Positions 12,893 to 23,675 of a stretch of DNA of 64,000 bases are shown one piece after another. Under the pieces are notes generated by a model. That model made no database searches, had not been told where the DNA came from, and saw only the letters and a list, made by a program, of their open reading frames with translations. Position 1 is the stretch's first letter; each line of letters starts with the position of its first letter. The position numbers and the translations under genes are program-made. Origin of the DNA: Aricia agestis (taxonomy: Eukaryota; Arthropoda; Insecta; Lepidoptera; Lycaenidae); assembly GCF_905147365.1 (NCBI RefSeq), contig NC_056409.1, positions 9,987,001 to 10,051,000 on the forward strand, given 5' to 3'.

Positions 12893-15800
12893 GATACTTT
12901 CGCATTTATAATATTAGTATGGATAGAACTAATCATACTTATTAGTTAGTATGTTTTTGTTTATAGTTTTTAATACGTTAGAATATTATGTTTAATAATA
13001 TTATCACTTGGTATAATAATAATCAATCTATCTTATCTTATGTAGAACTCCTACTGCATTTCTAATCCATACTATCCATACTAATATTATAAATGCGAAA
13101 GTATCTCTGTCTGTCTGTCTGTCTTGCTTTCACGCCAAAACTACTGAACCGATTGCAATGAAATTTTGTATACAGTTATTCTAGAGTCTGAGAAAGGACA
13201 TAGGCTACATTTTGATGTGGGAAAATATCTTATTTCCATGAAAATTTCGATGAAAATGAATTCGCATTGCGCGTGGCCAGCGCTCATCCCGGGGGTCCTG
13301 GGTTCGAGTCCCGCAGGCGGAACAATTTGGCGTGAAAGCGAGACTGACAGACAGACAGACAGACAGAGATACTTTCGCATTTATAATATTAGTATGGATT
13401 ATGTGCACACTGCATAGCTGTTTTTGGGTATTTTGATTAATTAAGGGCCGCGCTACACCGGAAGCACTTACCAGGGTTTTAAAAAGTTTTTAAATTTGAC
13501 ACAAATTTTGTTGACACCGCGCGCTATAAACTAAAGTCCACGCGGACGAAGTCGCGGGCAACAGCTAGTGTTACAATAAAGTAAAAAAATAAAACGCCAT
13601 CTGTCGAATCGTATTAGAACTAAAATGTTCATTCCATCGATATATTTCTGGATTTTTTATAATATTATACATAAAATATGTTTAAGATTTTTGAAATTTT
13701 ATTTTAATACACATCCAAGACCCAGGCACATTGAAAACTTTTTGTTCCGCCTGCGGGACTCGAACCCAGGACCCCCGGGATGAGCGCTGGCCACGCGCAA
13801 TGCGAATTCATTTTCATCGATATTTTCATGGAAATAAGATATTTTCCCACATCAAAATGTAGCCTATGTCCTTTCTCAGACTCTAGAATAACTGTATACA
13901 AAATTTCATTGCAATCGGTTCAGTAGTTTTGGCATGAAAGCAAGACAGACAGACAGACAGCCAGACAGACAGACAGACAGACAGACAGAGATACTTTTGC
14001 ATTTAAAATATTATATTAGTATGGATAGTATGGATTAGAAATGCAGTAGGAGTTCTACATAAGATAAGATAGATTGATTATTATTATACCAAGTGATAAT
14101 ATTATTAAACATAATATTCTAACGTATTAAAAACTATAAACAAAAACATACTAACTAATAAGTATGATTAGTTCTATGTTACAATAAAGTAAAAAATAAA
14201 ACGCCATCTGTTGAATCGTATTAGAACTAAAATGTTCATTCCATCGATATATTTCTGGATTTTTTATAATATTATACATAAAATATGTTTAAGATTTTTG
14301 AAATTTTATTTTAATACACATCCAAGACCCAGGAACATTGAAAACTTTTTGTTCCGCCTGCGGGACTCGAACCCAGGACCCCGGGATGAGCGCTGGCCAC
14401 GCGCAATGCGAATTCATTTTCATCGATATTTTCATGGAAATAAGATATTTTCCCACATCAAAATGTAGCCTATGTCCTTTCTCAGACTCTAGAATAACTG
14501 TATACAAAATTTCATTGCAATCGGTTCAGTAGTTTTGGCGTGAAAGCAAGACAGACAGACAGACAGACAGACAGAGATACTTTCGCATTTATAATATTAG
14601 TATGGATAACAAGTGGGCGTTCGTACATAATCGGTTTATTACATATTGTTATTACTAGAGTAGAACTAGAGCTTCTTTCTACAGTAGATAGATAATATTG
14701 AAATATGTTATTGATTGGAATCATTTTAAAAAATATAGTGGCAGCGGTGGACCGCTGCCACTATATTTTTTAAAATTGTATTTTTTTTTAAAGCAGGAGT
14801 ATAAGACATGTCTTAAGGCTTACCATTTCATCGTAGATAGTCTGTGTGTCAGCTGTGCAGTCGTAGGCGGCATCGTATGTGAACAGCTTGTCCTGGCCCT
14901 TGGGATTGTACACCTGGATCGCCCCTCGATCTGGCCAAACTTTCACCACCTATAAAAAACATGTATTAATATTGTTCCAATTAAGAATTAATGATGTGAA
15001 GGGACTTTTTAAGAGGATACATCAGGGCCGAGAGAAATTGAAAATAGGTATTTGAAAATGTATTGCTGTCACCAATCACCAATCTCAAGTCTCCCACCGC
15101 AGAGCGCGATAGAGACAACACGACAAAAGTTCTAATAAAAGAACAGAAAATCTTCGAATCGTTGTCCGCTGATTCCTTCTCCAAAGCTTAACCGATTTAA
15201 GTACTTTTTTCATTAAGAATTAAAGCAAGGCTTGAGCTGTGTTCCTTAGATGTTTTATTTTTTTGTATATATTTTAGACAGTTTTGTTTTCTGGGTGTTT
15301 GAACACAGAGAAAAACCTGGCCATTTTTTTGGGTTTTTGGACGTTCTTATCTTTTTTAATACTTAATAAAATTATGAAAAAAAAGAAAACATAGATACAT
15401 GCTACTAGTGGCCGTAGATATTCAGGAAAAAAATCATAACTCTACCGGCATTATCCAGGGAGGAAACAGGGGACTAGGTTTGTATGGAAAAACGGTGGTG
15501 TGGACTCCTCTTAAAGGATAACGGATTTCAAAAAGTGGAACTGCTTAGAAAACAATCTACTCTAAAACTAATGTTAGGACAGCAGGTAGGATTGGTAATA
15601 GTCTGCTCCTGTGTGATATATGTCAGTTTTTACATAATATCAATGATACATGATACCAACACCATCCATACTAATATTATAAATGCGAAAGTGTGTCTAT
15701 CTGCCTGTCTGTTACCTCTTCACGCCCAAACCGCTGAACCAATTTTGATGAAATTTTGTATGGGGATACTTTGAGACCCGAGAAAGGACATAGGATACTT

Positions 15801-18800
15801 TTTATCCCGAAAAAATGTACGGTTCCTCCGCGATAAACGAATTTTGGCGCAACGGAGTTGCGGGCGTCATCTAGTTACTTATAAAAATATAGTTGTTATT
15901 TATTAGTCGTAGTTTGCACTGCCGATAATTCAATGCCACCGAAATCTATGTTATTATCAGCTATCGTTAAGGTTATCTAAACGCGAAAGTGATGCAAAGA
16001 TATAAAAATACATTACTTACAGTTTACACTATTCATAATTTATCGAATGTTAGATATTCAGTTGATGGCATAAAGACAACTCTACGTTGTTTTTGGTATG
16101 ATGGTTTCCAAAATACCTATATATTATATTATAACTTATAAGAGTTATAATAAGTAATTATACGAGCTAGCATCTATTATGTCTATCAGAAAAATGTCGT
16201 TAGTGAATAAATTGTTAACTGTGATTTTCTGACACTTACGCCTTGATCACATCTATCTAGTAGAGTGGCGAGCCCCTCTCTGGCGAAGCTCTCGGCCGAG
16301 CACTCGGTGCTTTCGGCCACCGTCTCGCCACTCTACTAGGTAATCAGGCCTTAAAGTATAATATATACAATTGTACATTGTAGAGCACAATAGATATTTT
16401 TTCACCAATTCCCTACGTGACGTGAGAAGCGTTTCATGGTTTTGTGGGCATCATTTCCCCTATGTGAATCATGTAGTTAATCTAGTACAACTACACCACC
16501 ACCGTAATTACAATAATGGCTCATCAGTGAATAATGAAAACGTCTGAAAGCGATGACTAATCCGATGTAGCGAGACAATGACCTTTCTGAACAATTATCC
16601 CACTTATCTTGTGTCACTAAACCGTTCAGGGTGAGATTAGTAATTTGCATACGAAGTATTCATTCATCCAAATAAGGAAATATATCCAGTAACGCTTGGA
16701 ACCATTTCGATTTTCGATGTAATTAAACATCAAAAATAACACACTGATGATGAAACTACCAGCACCTGTAATTTCAATCACAGAAAATGTTGCATTCAGA
16801 AAATTTTCTGCATTATAAGTCGATCTCTCTAACTAGATGCGTTAATACAGCCTGGGCGCGCACTAGCGGCCAGGTCGCGGCGGCCATCGAAAGTATGGTG
16901 TGGCGCGCGCACCAGGCCGCAACACGACCAGCGGCCACACACCGCCGAGCGGCCAGTGGCGCGTGGTCTATGGCGGTTTCATACTAAGGTGATTATTTCG
17001 ATGGCCGTCGCGACCTGGCCGCTGCGGTTTGGCCGCTAGTGCGCGCCAGGGCATGTTTAAATTTTGTATGTGCTTCTAGTTCCAGTCTTCCAAACAACAC
17101 TGCAGTCTGCATGGCAAAGATAATGGAGCACCCACTTTGCAATGTTGTTACTTGTTGGTCAAGCAGTGGTTACTGGTTACCCTGTAGGCTACAAAGTAAC
17201 CTCGAACAATTTAGGTCCTCTCAAACGGCAAGTGAAATGGTTTCGTTCAGAAAGGTCAATGTTTACAAGCGTCCCTCGCCCAGTTAGTGCGGCCATGTCA
17301 CTTCCAGCTTCACACCTGTAAGGGGCCGTTACTCTTACTGTCAGCCGGCGACTTTGAAGACGTGGAGAGCCGCTCGAACCATTTCTGCTCCTTCGCCTTC
17401 TTCACCTAAGACACGTCACAACATAAAAAATACATACACAAAAACCCCTAAGTTAGATAAATATCAATTTTTGTACGAACAATCACAAAAATAAATCACA
17501 CACCAAAGCTTTAATTTCCAAAGTTACCTAAATATCAGGACTTATTTATTTTTATTACTTAGGCCAGGGCTTCCCAAACTGTGCGTCGCGACGCCCCGGG
17601 GCGTCGAAACATTGTCCCAGGGGCGTCGCATGTCAACACAACCAAATCGAGTAAACGCCTCGCCCAATTATGTCTTTCATACATCCCGCGCAGTCTATCC
17701 CCGGTTTCAGAAGCTATACTCAGAAAAGCAAGCGCCTCCTTCACATTAGCCAGCCTTGCTGGCTTTAATATCTTTGTGTTTTAACTTTTATGATAATTAA
17801 TTTCTAAAATTAGAAAGTATTTTTGAGGTCGGGTTGAGGGGCATCGTAAAGAAATGGCAAAGTCCCAAGGGCGTCAAAAAGTACAAATAAGTTTGGGAAG
17901 CCCTGACTTAGGCCCTCAAGGAGTGAGCACACTGAGACAGGCCGTGCCGGGGCTCAGCGTGCCGGGGCTCCGCCTCCATACAATTTGTATATTATACAAT
18001 TTGTATGGAAGCGGATTTTTGCGATGATCCCCGGCACGCTGAGCCCCGGCACGGCCCGTCTCAGTGTGCTCACTCCTTAAAAGCTTAAAGCAATAACAAT
18101 AATATATGTATTTGTTGATGGGTAGGATTGGGGTTAGGGTGTTCACTGTTCTACGCCTAGAGTCTAGAGTCTAGACTCTACAATATAGGCTGTAAGTTAC
18201 TTTTCAGAACGATGTTATCTGATCCCGATGATCCAATTGGTAAGGGCTGGTTTTTATTACGAGAAAATAAGTAGCATAGGAAATCGTAGTATAACAAAAA
18301 AAGTAGGACGAAAAGTCGTGTGCCCGCATATTATTATTGTCCCCCCCCATTGAGCAAGTCTTTAGCATGTGGACTGTGGAGCGCAGTGTATCCCAGTTCA
18401 ATGCTCCCTGCACCAATTGTTACTCTTGGCGTATTGTCCCCAGACTAAATATGTAGATAGGTATTTATTTACCAGACACAACTCAGCTAAAGAATCTCTC
18501 TGACATCTTTATACGTAAGCTATGCACTGCAATTTTCTAGAGAATTAGGACCTTACATAAAAATCTTGAAATATTTCAATTTTTTTGGGCTTGGGCTTTT
18601 TAAATAATGTCGGCAGTTGCAGTTTAATAAAGAGGGAGAGGGAGGTTAAGCCAGTATTTAAAAAAAAAGTATCAGCTGTACATCTTGAGATTCATCATTG
18701 ACGTTCGCTCATAGCTTGCTGATTCTTGATTCAATCATTCAAATCATTTAATTCGTATTTAGTAAAAGAACGTATATTAGATTGAGTAGCGAATATAATA

Positions 18801-21800
18801 CGAGTATTATCATTTATCATACAATTAAATGATTCCCGTGCGGATAACATCCTCAAAGATAGATTCACCTAGCGCTTCATTGTTAAAGTTAACTATTTCC
18901 TTCCTCTGCCCATTTAGAAAACCAATTATTATTAATTCTGTTTAATTAGGTAAATAAAACATCGCTTAGTAATTGGAGGCGATTTTCATAATCGAAGGAA
19001 TACGTTCTTGTTTATTTAGTGTGGCTTTAAATCAAATTTTAATCGATTCAAGATGTAACCGTTAAGGTAAAACACCGAAATAATATTGGCACTTTCCATT
19101 CTATAGAAAATCTTGTTATTGGCATTCGTAAACTCCAAAGTCCAAGGTGTCAAAACAAGGATGACACTAGATCCATTTCTGTGGATGACTGCCAACGATC
19201 GGGTTTCCTATACTTAATCTAGAAACTTTATTATAAGTAATTATTTAAGAATGAATAGACCCTGCTCATTTACGCAGACAGGAGCAATGTAATTATTGAA
19301 TAACCAGACAACGAAACTAGTACTCGGAAATGTATGCCACCTCTGATAATAATTTATAGTAGGTAAATATATATAGTTTAGGTGCAGTTATTACGTAACA
19401 TGTAGTAATACGATTTGAGATGCTGTATTTTTGTGCTAGCGCAAAATAATCATCGTGAGAGACAGGAGGTCAGTCAATGACCAAATTCCTCTCTATTCAG
19501 CGCGCAGGAAAAAGGAATGTTCGTCTCCAGAAACATCAAGAATTTGATGTTTCAAATTTTAATTTCTCTTTGTCCTTCGACCGGACTATAGCAGCATTTC
19601 GGATTAGTCGTGATCGTGAATTCGTGATCCCGAGGTTGTTTTAAAGTTACGTGACCCAGCCAGGTCATATATGGACGAGCTTCATGCTGCATATGGACAA
19701 CTTGTACAGCTGTGTGACCATCTGGATTACTAATTACTATTTTCAGAAAATTAGGCAAACGTCCTAGATGTTTATTACATTGTGTAGAATAACGATCCGG
19801 GAGAACTTTTTATTTATCGATGTTATCAAAACATCAATCATGCAGTTGACTGCAGATTGATGTTCATGATGTTCATGTCAAGATCTTTCTTGTGAAAGCT
19901 ATAATAGACAAAAAAAACACCTTTTATTAAAAGTTTCGATTCAATTTAAGTGTAGCATACAATTTCCAGAGAATAGCAAAAAAGTTGTGCACAAAGAAAT
20001 CAATCATCTCGCCATAGGCGGAGGCAGTAAACAGTAGGTAGCCGTATTAACTGGATAGATAAAAAGTAAATTATAGTTTATTTTATAAAATAGATACAAG
20101 CTACAATCTGTGCTACAATGGTGGTTTTAATCAATTTGCCATAAACTGAGCTAAACAATTTTGTTACATTTCGATTCTCGCGGCAACGCTCTTGCCTCTT
20201 ACGGCTCTTCCGACGTTGCTTCTGTCTTCTCCTCTTGTTTTCTTCTTCCTCTACCCAATTGGACAGTGGACCCAATTCTCGTACCTACTTCGAAAGTCAT
20301 TTCGGTTGTTAATCTGAACTCTGAACAAATAAGTTAGAGACCGCCCTGCTGATTTTAATTTGAATGTCGCTTCACTCTCAGGCTGTCTCGCTCGCGCGTA
20401 CACGTTAGTGCCATGCCATACGACCCGGTGCGGCGGCGGTACGGCGCCTGACCGGTGCCGCTCCGTGTCCTAGATATAAAAATGGACGGTATGGCACACG
20501 GCGCCGCGGCCGTCAGGTGCGCTCCGGCGTTGTACCGCACGCGCACCGTAATCAAGATGAGGCGGGGAGCTCGAGTCCGTCGGCCGTCGCTGCTACAGAC
20601 TACAGTATGTACTGCAAAACGTTGTGGTGCCGCCATCCGCACTCACCGTGTGGCCGGTAGTCCGGTGAGGACACCGGTGCGGTGCCGCACCGCCGCGTCG
20701 TGTGGCATGGCCGTTACGTTGTATCAGGCGCGAGTGACAGCCATGCCACACGACGCGACGCGGTGCGGCGCCGCACCGAAGGCTATCTCGCCGGACTACC
20801 GGCCACACGGTGAGTGCGGCACCGCATCGTTTTGCAGTACTGTAACAGCGACGTGCTCGAGCTCCACCACATACACCCCTCCTCGCCTCGTCTCGATTCC
20901 GGTGCGCGTGCGGTGCAGCGCCGGAGCGCACCGGACGGCGCTGTGTGCCATACCACACATTTTTATATGTAGGAAACCGGAGCGGCACCGGTCAGACGCC
21001 GCACCACATCGTGTGGCATGGCACTTAGACAGGCTTAGATCGTTGCGACATTTGAGGTATAGGAAATGGACCCTAGCACGTAAACTGAACCAAGAGACGA
21101 GGTACGAAAGTTGGTCCACTGATTCCTAGTTTACGTCAAGATCTAAAGACATCAAAGAAATAATCGAAAAGTGATTTCTATCTAAACTTTGCAAGTATCT
21201 TCTACAAGATCCAGATCTTTTAATTGCATGTACATTGTACATCTTCACAAGTTTGAAGGTTTCCCATACATTTAATGAAGTTAGGCAATACGATATTATG
21301 TGACTCGGTTGACCAAAAAGGGACCTCAAGGTAAATAATTTGATTTCGAGTAAATCGTGTTTGAAGTTTCGTGTGTTTTGTGGTTAGACTAAAACAAAGC
21401 TAAAAGACCATTGATTAAAAAAATTAAAAAAACCGTTTCCAATCCCTTCAGGTCCATTTTTGGTCAACCACTTACATAATAAATTAGGTCATAAAATTAG
21501 TTAGGATTGAAAAGCTACCTTAACCCTTAATTTTATGTCTCATTAGAAATATTTACCTCAGTTGCTTACTAATAATAATAACAAACATAATATTATAAAA
21601 ACAATGCAGTTAAATTATAAAGTCAAATAAACAGCTTTTATTCTTATTGTAATCACTAATTGCATGTAATGAATGACTTATTCATTACTGATTTAATTAA
21701 TTACAATCTACATTGGTTTACCTGCATCTCATTATCCCTATTCAGCAAAAGCTTTATGTAAATAAATTAGCAAAGAATCTCATTACCATGAATTAAAGTA

Positions 21801-22654
21801 TTCCATTAATGGTACCCATCTATTACTTGATGTAAGGACAACTTAGTATTTATTTTGTGACAAAGTGTTTATTAATCTAAAGGATTATTTTGATACTCAA
21901 AGTCACAGAGGAATTCCCATAATTTGCAAAATAGCAGAGCTCTAATATTAAGTAATTTAAAATTACTTTATTTATGGATTTATGATGCAGCAGATACAAT
22001 AAGTATAAGTTATAAGTTGTAACAGATGCGAAATTATATTGAGCACTAAAAATATTACTTCTTTTCTTCCAAAATTTTTACTTAAACTACAACTAAAGAA
22101 TACATTCAGACACATAATTTCTTCAATTTCCCTTTATAAAAATATTGTGAAATAAGTTCATTACTACAAAATTTCAGAAATCGATATTTCTAGCAAGAGA
22201 CTGAAACTATTTACGTGGGAACACGTGGGAATTACACATCGAAAAGCCGCGTGTCATATTATAAATATAGAGAATAGAGATCTAAGATACTAATGGTCCT
22301 ATTAGGATGCAAATTGAGTATGTTTACGCAATATTTTTCACAAAAATAAACGATAAACCCTTATCACTTCTTGTCAAAACCGATCGGGATAAGGCTTGCG
22401 TATTTATATATTTTCTAGCAACAAACGCTTTTTATCCGAGGTGTGTTGTATCTAGAAATATTTTGTGATAGACCAGTCGACTATTTAGATTGACGCACCT
22501 GGACTGCGCAGCCCTAGCACCGATAACAACAAAGCTCCTGATAACTCACCTCATCGTAGCCTTCCTTCTTTTCTTTTTCCGACAATGGCCTGCAGCGCAC
22601 TACCACCTTGACACACTCATTAAGAGCCGTCCGTGGCCGTGCTGACTTTTCCAT
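3020..22654 (-). CDS. Klp68D: Kinesin-2 motor subunit, KIF3B/Klp68D type, 5' part (partial)
   Basis: This is the N-terminal part of a kinesin heavy chain, an ATP-driven microtubule plus-end motor; KIF3B pairs with KIF3A in the kinesin-2 complex used in cilia and transport. Exons: 22654-22550, 14949-14824, 6523-6251, 3213-3020. Phases are 0, 0, 0, then two bases left over, and all junctions are AG/GT. The 232 codons seen include VVVRCRP at residues 17-23, FTYDAAYD near 58-65, the P-loop GQTGTGKT (97-104) and switch I NEHSSRSH (208-215). The match to KIF3B rather than KIF3A rests on VVVRCRP followed by the YDE-VVKV junction and on the FTYDAAYD and ELYLEDVRDLLSKD stretches. Switch II, the neck and the tail must lie beyond the left edge. 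Introns of 7.6, 8.3 and 3.0 kb are filled with repeats. A possible extra exon lies at 17316-17405. Start chosen: the only ATG opening this exon, 16 codons before the conserved strand. Assignment to kinesin is certain; the subfamily is likely. Confidence 0.93.
5374..5570 (+). mobile_element. Helitron with GC hairpin
   Basis: 197 bp, TCTTATATCTTTAAACGAG to the imperfect hairpin ACCAAGCAAAGCTCGGT and CTAG; host A at 5373, T at 5571. Same family as 1301 and 35496. It lies in kinesin intron 3. Confidence 0.82.
6524..10145. other. Kinesin intron 2, unique-looking part
   Basis: 3.6 kb of AT-rich sequence. I see no exon, RNA gene or clear transposon end. Short frames at 6966, 7478, 7593 and 7625 lack coding features. 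Confidence 0.55.
10146..10639 (-). mobile_element. Helitron, H module copy 1
   Basis: Read on the minus strand it begins TCCATACTAATATT and ends GCGGGCAACAGCTAG, between a host A and T as Helitrons insert. Internally it carries a second, inverted copy of its own 5' end near 10316, a TCTG run and a tRNA-like segment. Confidence 0.8.
11966..12475 (+). mobile_element. Helitron, H module copy 2
   Basis: 510 bp, TC...CTAG, host A at 11965 and T at 12476. Same structure as the copy at 10146 but in the opposite direction and with a longer TCTG run. Confidence 0.8.
13075..13568 (+). mobile_element. Helitron, H module copy 3
   Basis: 494 bp, TC...CTAG, host A before and T after. Same length as copy 1 and, by eye, nearly identical to copy 2 except for the tetranucleotide run. 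Confidence 0.8.
14724..14775. repeat. Perfect 52-bp palindrome next to kinesin exon 2
   Basis: Arms of 24 bp (TTTTAAAAAATATAGTGGCAGCGG type) around a 4-base centre, 49 bp downstream of the exon 2 donor on the gene's strand. The transcript would form a strong hairpin. No run of U after it, so not a terminator. Confidence 0.8.
15665..15874 (+). mobile_element. Short non-autonomous Helitron
   Basis: 210 bp, from TCCATACTAATATT to GGGCGTCATCTAG, between A and T. The inner text (GCGATAAACGAATTTTGGCG near the end) is the common lepidopteran form of this family. Confidence 0.8.
16240..16352. mobile_element. Hairpin MITE
   Basis: Inverted arms CTAGTAGAGTGGCGAG / CTCGCCACTCTACTAG with outer, less perfect GCCTTGAT ends. 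About 110 bp, no coding content. In kinesin intron 1. Confidence 0.7.
16851..17051. mobile_element. GC-rich hairpin MITE
   Basis: Arms starting CTGGGCGCGCACTAGCGGCC and its near inverse at the right end, continuing to GCGGCCATCGAAA. The 66-aa frame here is a by-product of the GC-rich arms. Confidence 0.75.
17316..17405 (-). other. Candidate 30-codon cassette exon in kinesin intron 1
   Basis: A 90-base open segment lies between a good acceptor (TTAG at 17409-17406) and a donor (CAG/GTGTGA, exon end 17316), on the same strand as the kinesin gene. It is phase 0 on both sides, so it could be spliced between exons 1 and 2 without shifting the frame. It encodes a Lys/Ser-rich peptide beginning VKKAKEQKWFERLSTSSKSP. 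It matches nothing I know in kinesins, and the exon 1-exon 2 join without it already fits the family perfectly. It may be an alternative exon, an exon of an unseen nested gene, or chance. Confidence 0.35.
17565..17905. mobile_element. hAT MITE with perfect 8-bp duplication
   Basis: TIRs CAGGGCTTCCCAAACT and AGTTTGGGAAGCCCTG, flanked on both sides by ACTTAGGC (17557-17564 and 17906-17913). 341 bp. The inner open frames on both strands carry no recognisable transposase domain. Confidence 0.88.
17918..18078. mobile_element. Hairpin MITE
   Basis: Nearly perfect arms of about 50 bp, AGGAGTGAGCACACTGAG... and inverse, around a short AT-rich centre. Placed 5 bp after the hAT MITE duplication. Confidence 0.8.
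18079..20404. other. Kinesin intron 1, no gene seen
   Basis: Mostly AT-rich. A short tandem of TAGAGTC lies at 18158-18178. A Lys/Arg-rich 65-codon reverse frame at 20078-20275 has no family match or splice support. Confidence 0.5.
20408..20713. mobile_element. GC-rich TIR MITE, first of an inverted pair
   Basis: Ends GTGCCATGCC and GGCATGGCCG, with TTA on both sides (20405, 20714), as in PIF/Harbinger insertions. Strongly GC-rich against AT-rich surroundings. Confidence 0.6.
20739..21024. mobile_element. GC-rich TIR MITE, second of an inverted pair
   Basis: Inverse copy of the 20408 element with about 85-90% similarity by eye, ending GGCATGGCAC before TTA. The pair makes an arm-to-arm palindrome of about 600 bp, which creates long open frames on both strands (up to 224 codons) with no protein features. 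Confidence 0.6.
21028..22549. other. Kinesin intron 1, exon-proximal part
   Basis: AT-rich, no coding region, RNA gene or clear repeat recognised. Confidence 0.5.
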
Positions 22655-23062
22655 CTTTACACACAAGCTTTTCTGATTAATAAAGAATCAAACAGAAAGT
22701 CAACGATATCGATCCATTCGGAGCGAACCTATTGTCGGCATCACCAAATTAGACGAATTATATATTGCAACACTTAAAACACATTCATTATATCGAATTA
22801 TAACTCAGTATAACCAAATAACACAGATGTAATATTATTATCGGGTAAACAAAATAAATAAAAAAATCGTAAAATTGAGAAGCACAATTTCAGATTCACC
22901 CGCTACGATCGGACATTTGTACACAACTGTCATTTCCACAGATTACTAGTATATGTTTGTAGAGTCATTTCCAATCCAATAATCGTTCCTGTCAAAATAA
23001 CAAGGTAGACAACATTCAGAACAAAAGTGGAAATTTTGATTATGGCAATGCAATGAAAAACT

Positions 23063-23374
23063 TTAATACCGCATAATTTACACATTCGCACGAATCGCGA
23101 GGCGAATCACGATTCACGAGGCGAATAACGAACATGAATGTGTAAACGCTCGCCTCGCACTGAACAGTATAAGTCCGTCAAGAAAGTGAAGAAATTAAAA
23201 AGTGGCAACATCGTAGTGTCATCCCTTTTTCTTAGATTGATTTGAAAGGGATGACACTACGATGTTGTCACTTTTTAATTTCTTCACTTTCTTCATTCAT
23301 ACATATACGAAATACGAATGTTTCGTCGAGTGACGAGTTGAATGGCGAACGCGAATGTGTAAATGCGGTATTAA
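23063..23374. mobile_element. TTAA-flanked MITE containing a second hairpin
   Basis: TTAA on both sides with ends TACCGCAT...ATGCGGTA and shared ACACATTCGC inside. A second, very tight hairpin (23180-23293) sits in its middle. Located upstream of the kinesin start. Confidence 0.7.
23180..23293. repeat. Long near-perfect hairpin
   Basis: Arms of about 48 bp (AAGAAAGTGAAGAAATTAAA and inverse) with one mismatch (GGCAAC against GTTGTC) and a loop of about 15 bases. RNA from either strand would make one long duplex. Confidence 0.8.
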
Positions 23375-23675
23375 GTTCTCAGGCCTCAGCTTCACTGGAG
23401 CTGGACTGGATCACTTCACTGAGTTCATCGCGGTCACAGGTCACCACTCACCAGTCGGCAGTCACTCGCTTGCTACCGACAGTATATATTATGTCTATGC
23501 TTGCTATGCTTGCTACATATAATAATCTGTGAGTCACTCTCACCGGACACTGCCTCTAATCTCTGGCCACCCGTACGCTGCAGGAAAAGAAAACTATTTG
23601 TCACTTTTGACAATTCTTAATTCTTTCTTCATTCTTCTTTCTTTCTTCTTCAACTCACTTTTTAAAAAAATCGTC

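Larger units (their letters stand above)
10146..14606. repeat. Complex Helitron-module array in kinesin intron 2
   Basis: Three modules build the whole block. H (494-510 bp) is a full Helitron; L (about 435-455 bp) shares the H 5' end and tRNA-like core but has a different tail; S (about 150 bp) is a spacer. Order: h 10146-10639, s to 10790, L to 11225, S to 11371, L to 11814, S to 11965, H to 12475, l to 12923, S to 13074, H to 13568, l to 14025, s to 14176, l to 14606 (lower case = minus). 10791-11814 and 13569-14606 form long inverted arms. Copies look nearly identical apart from the length of the TCTG runs. Confidence 0.85.

Noticed and set aside
10297..14532. Repeated 60-85 codon frames with Leu-Ser-Val-Cys runs or a GLEPRTPGMSAGHAQCEF segment
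   Set aside because: They are translations of the TCTG run and tRNA-like core of the Helitron array, present in every copy and both orientations.
20078..20275. Lys/Arg-rich 65-codon reverse frame
   Set aside because: Simple composition, no family likeness and no supporting splice sites.
20455..21129. 224-codon open frame on the plus strand with a 131-codon frame opposite
   Set aside because: Both fall in the GC-rich inverted MITE pair. Their length follows from base composition and symmetry; no domain or splice signal supports them.
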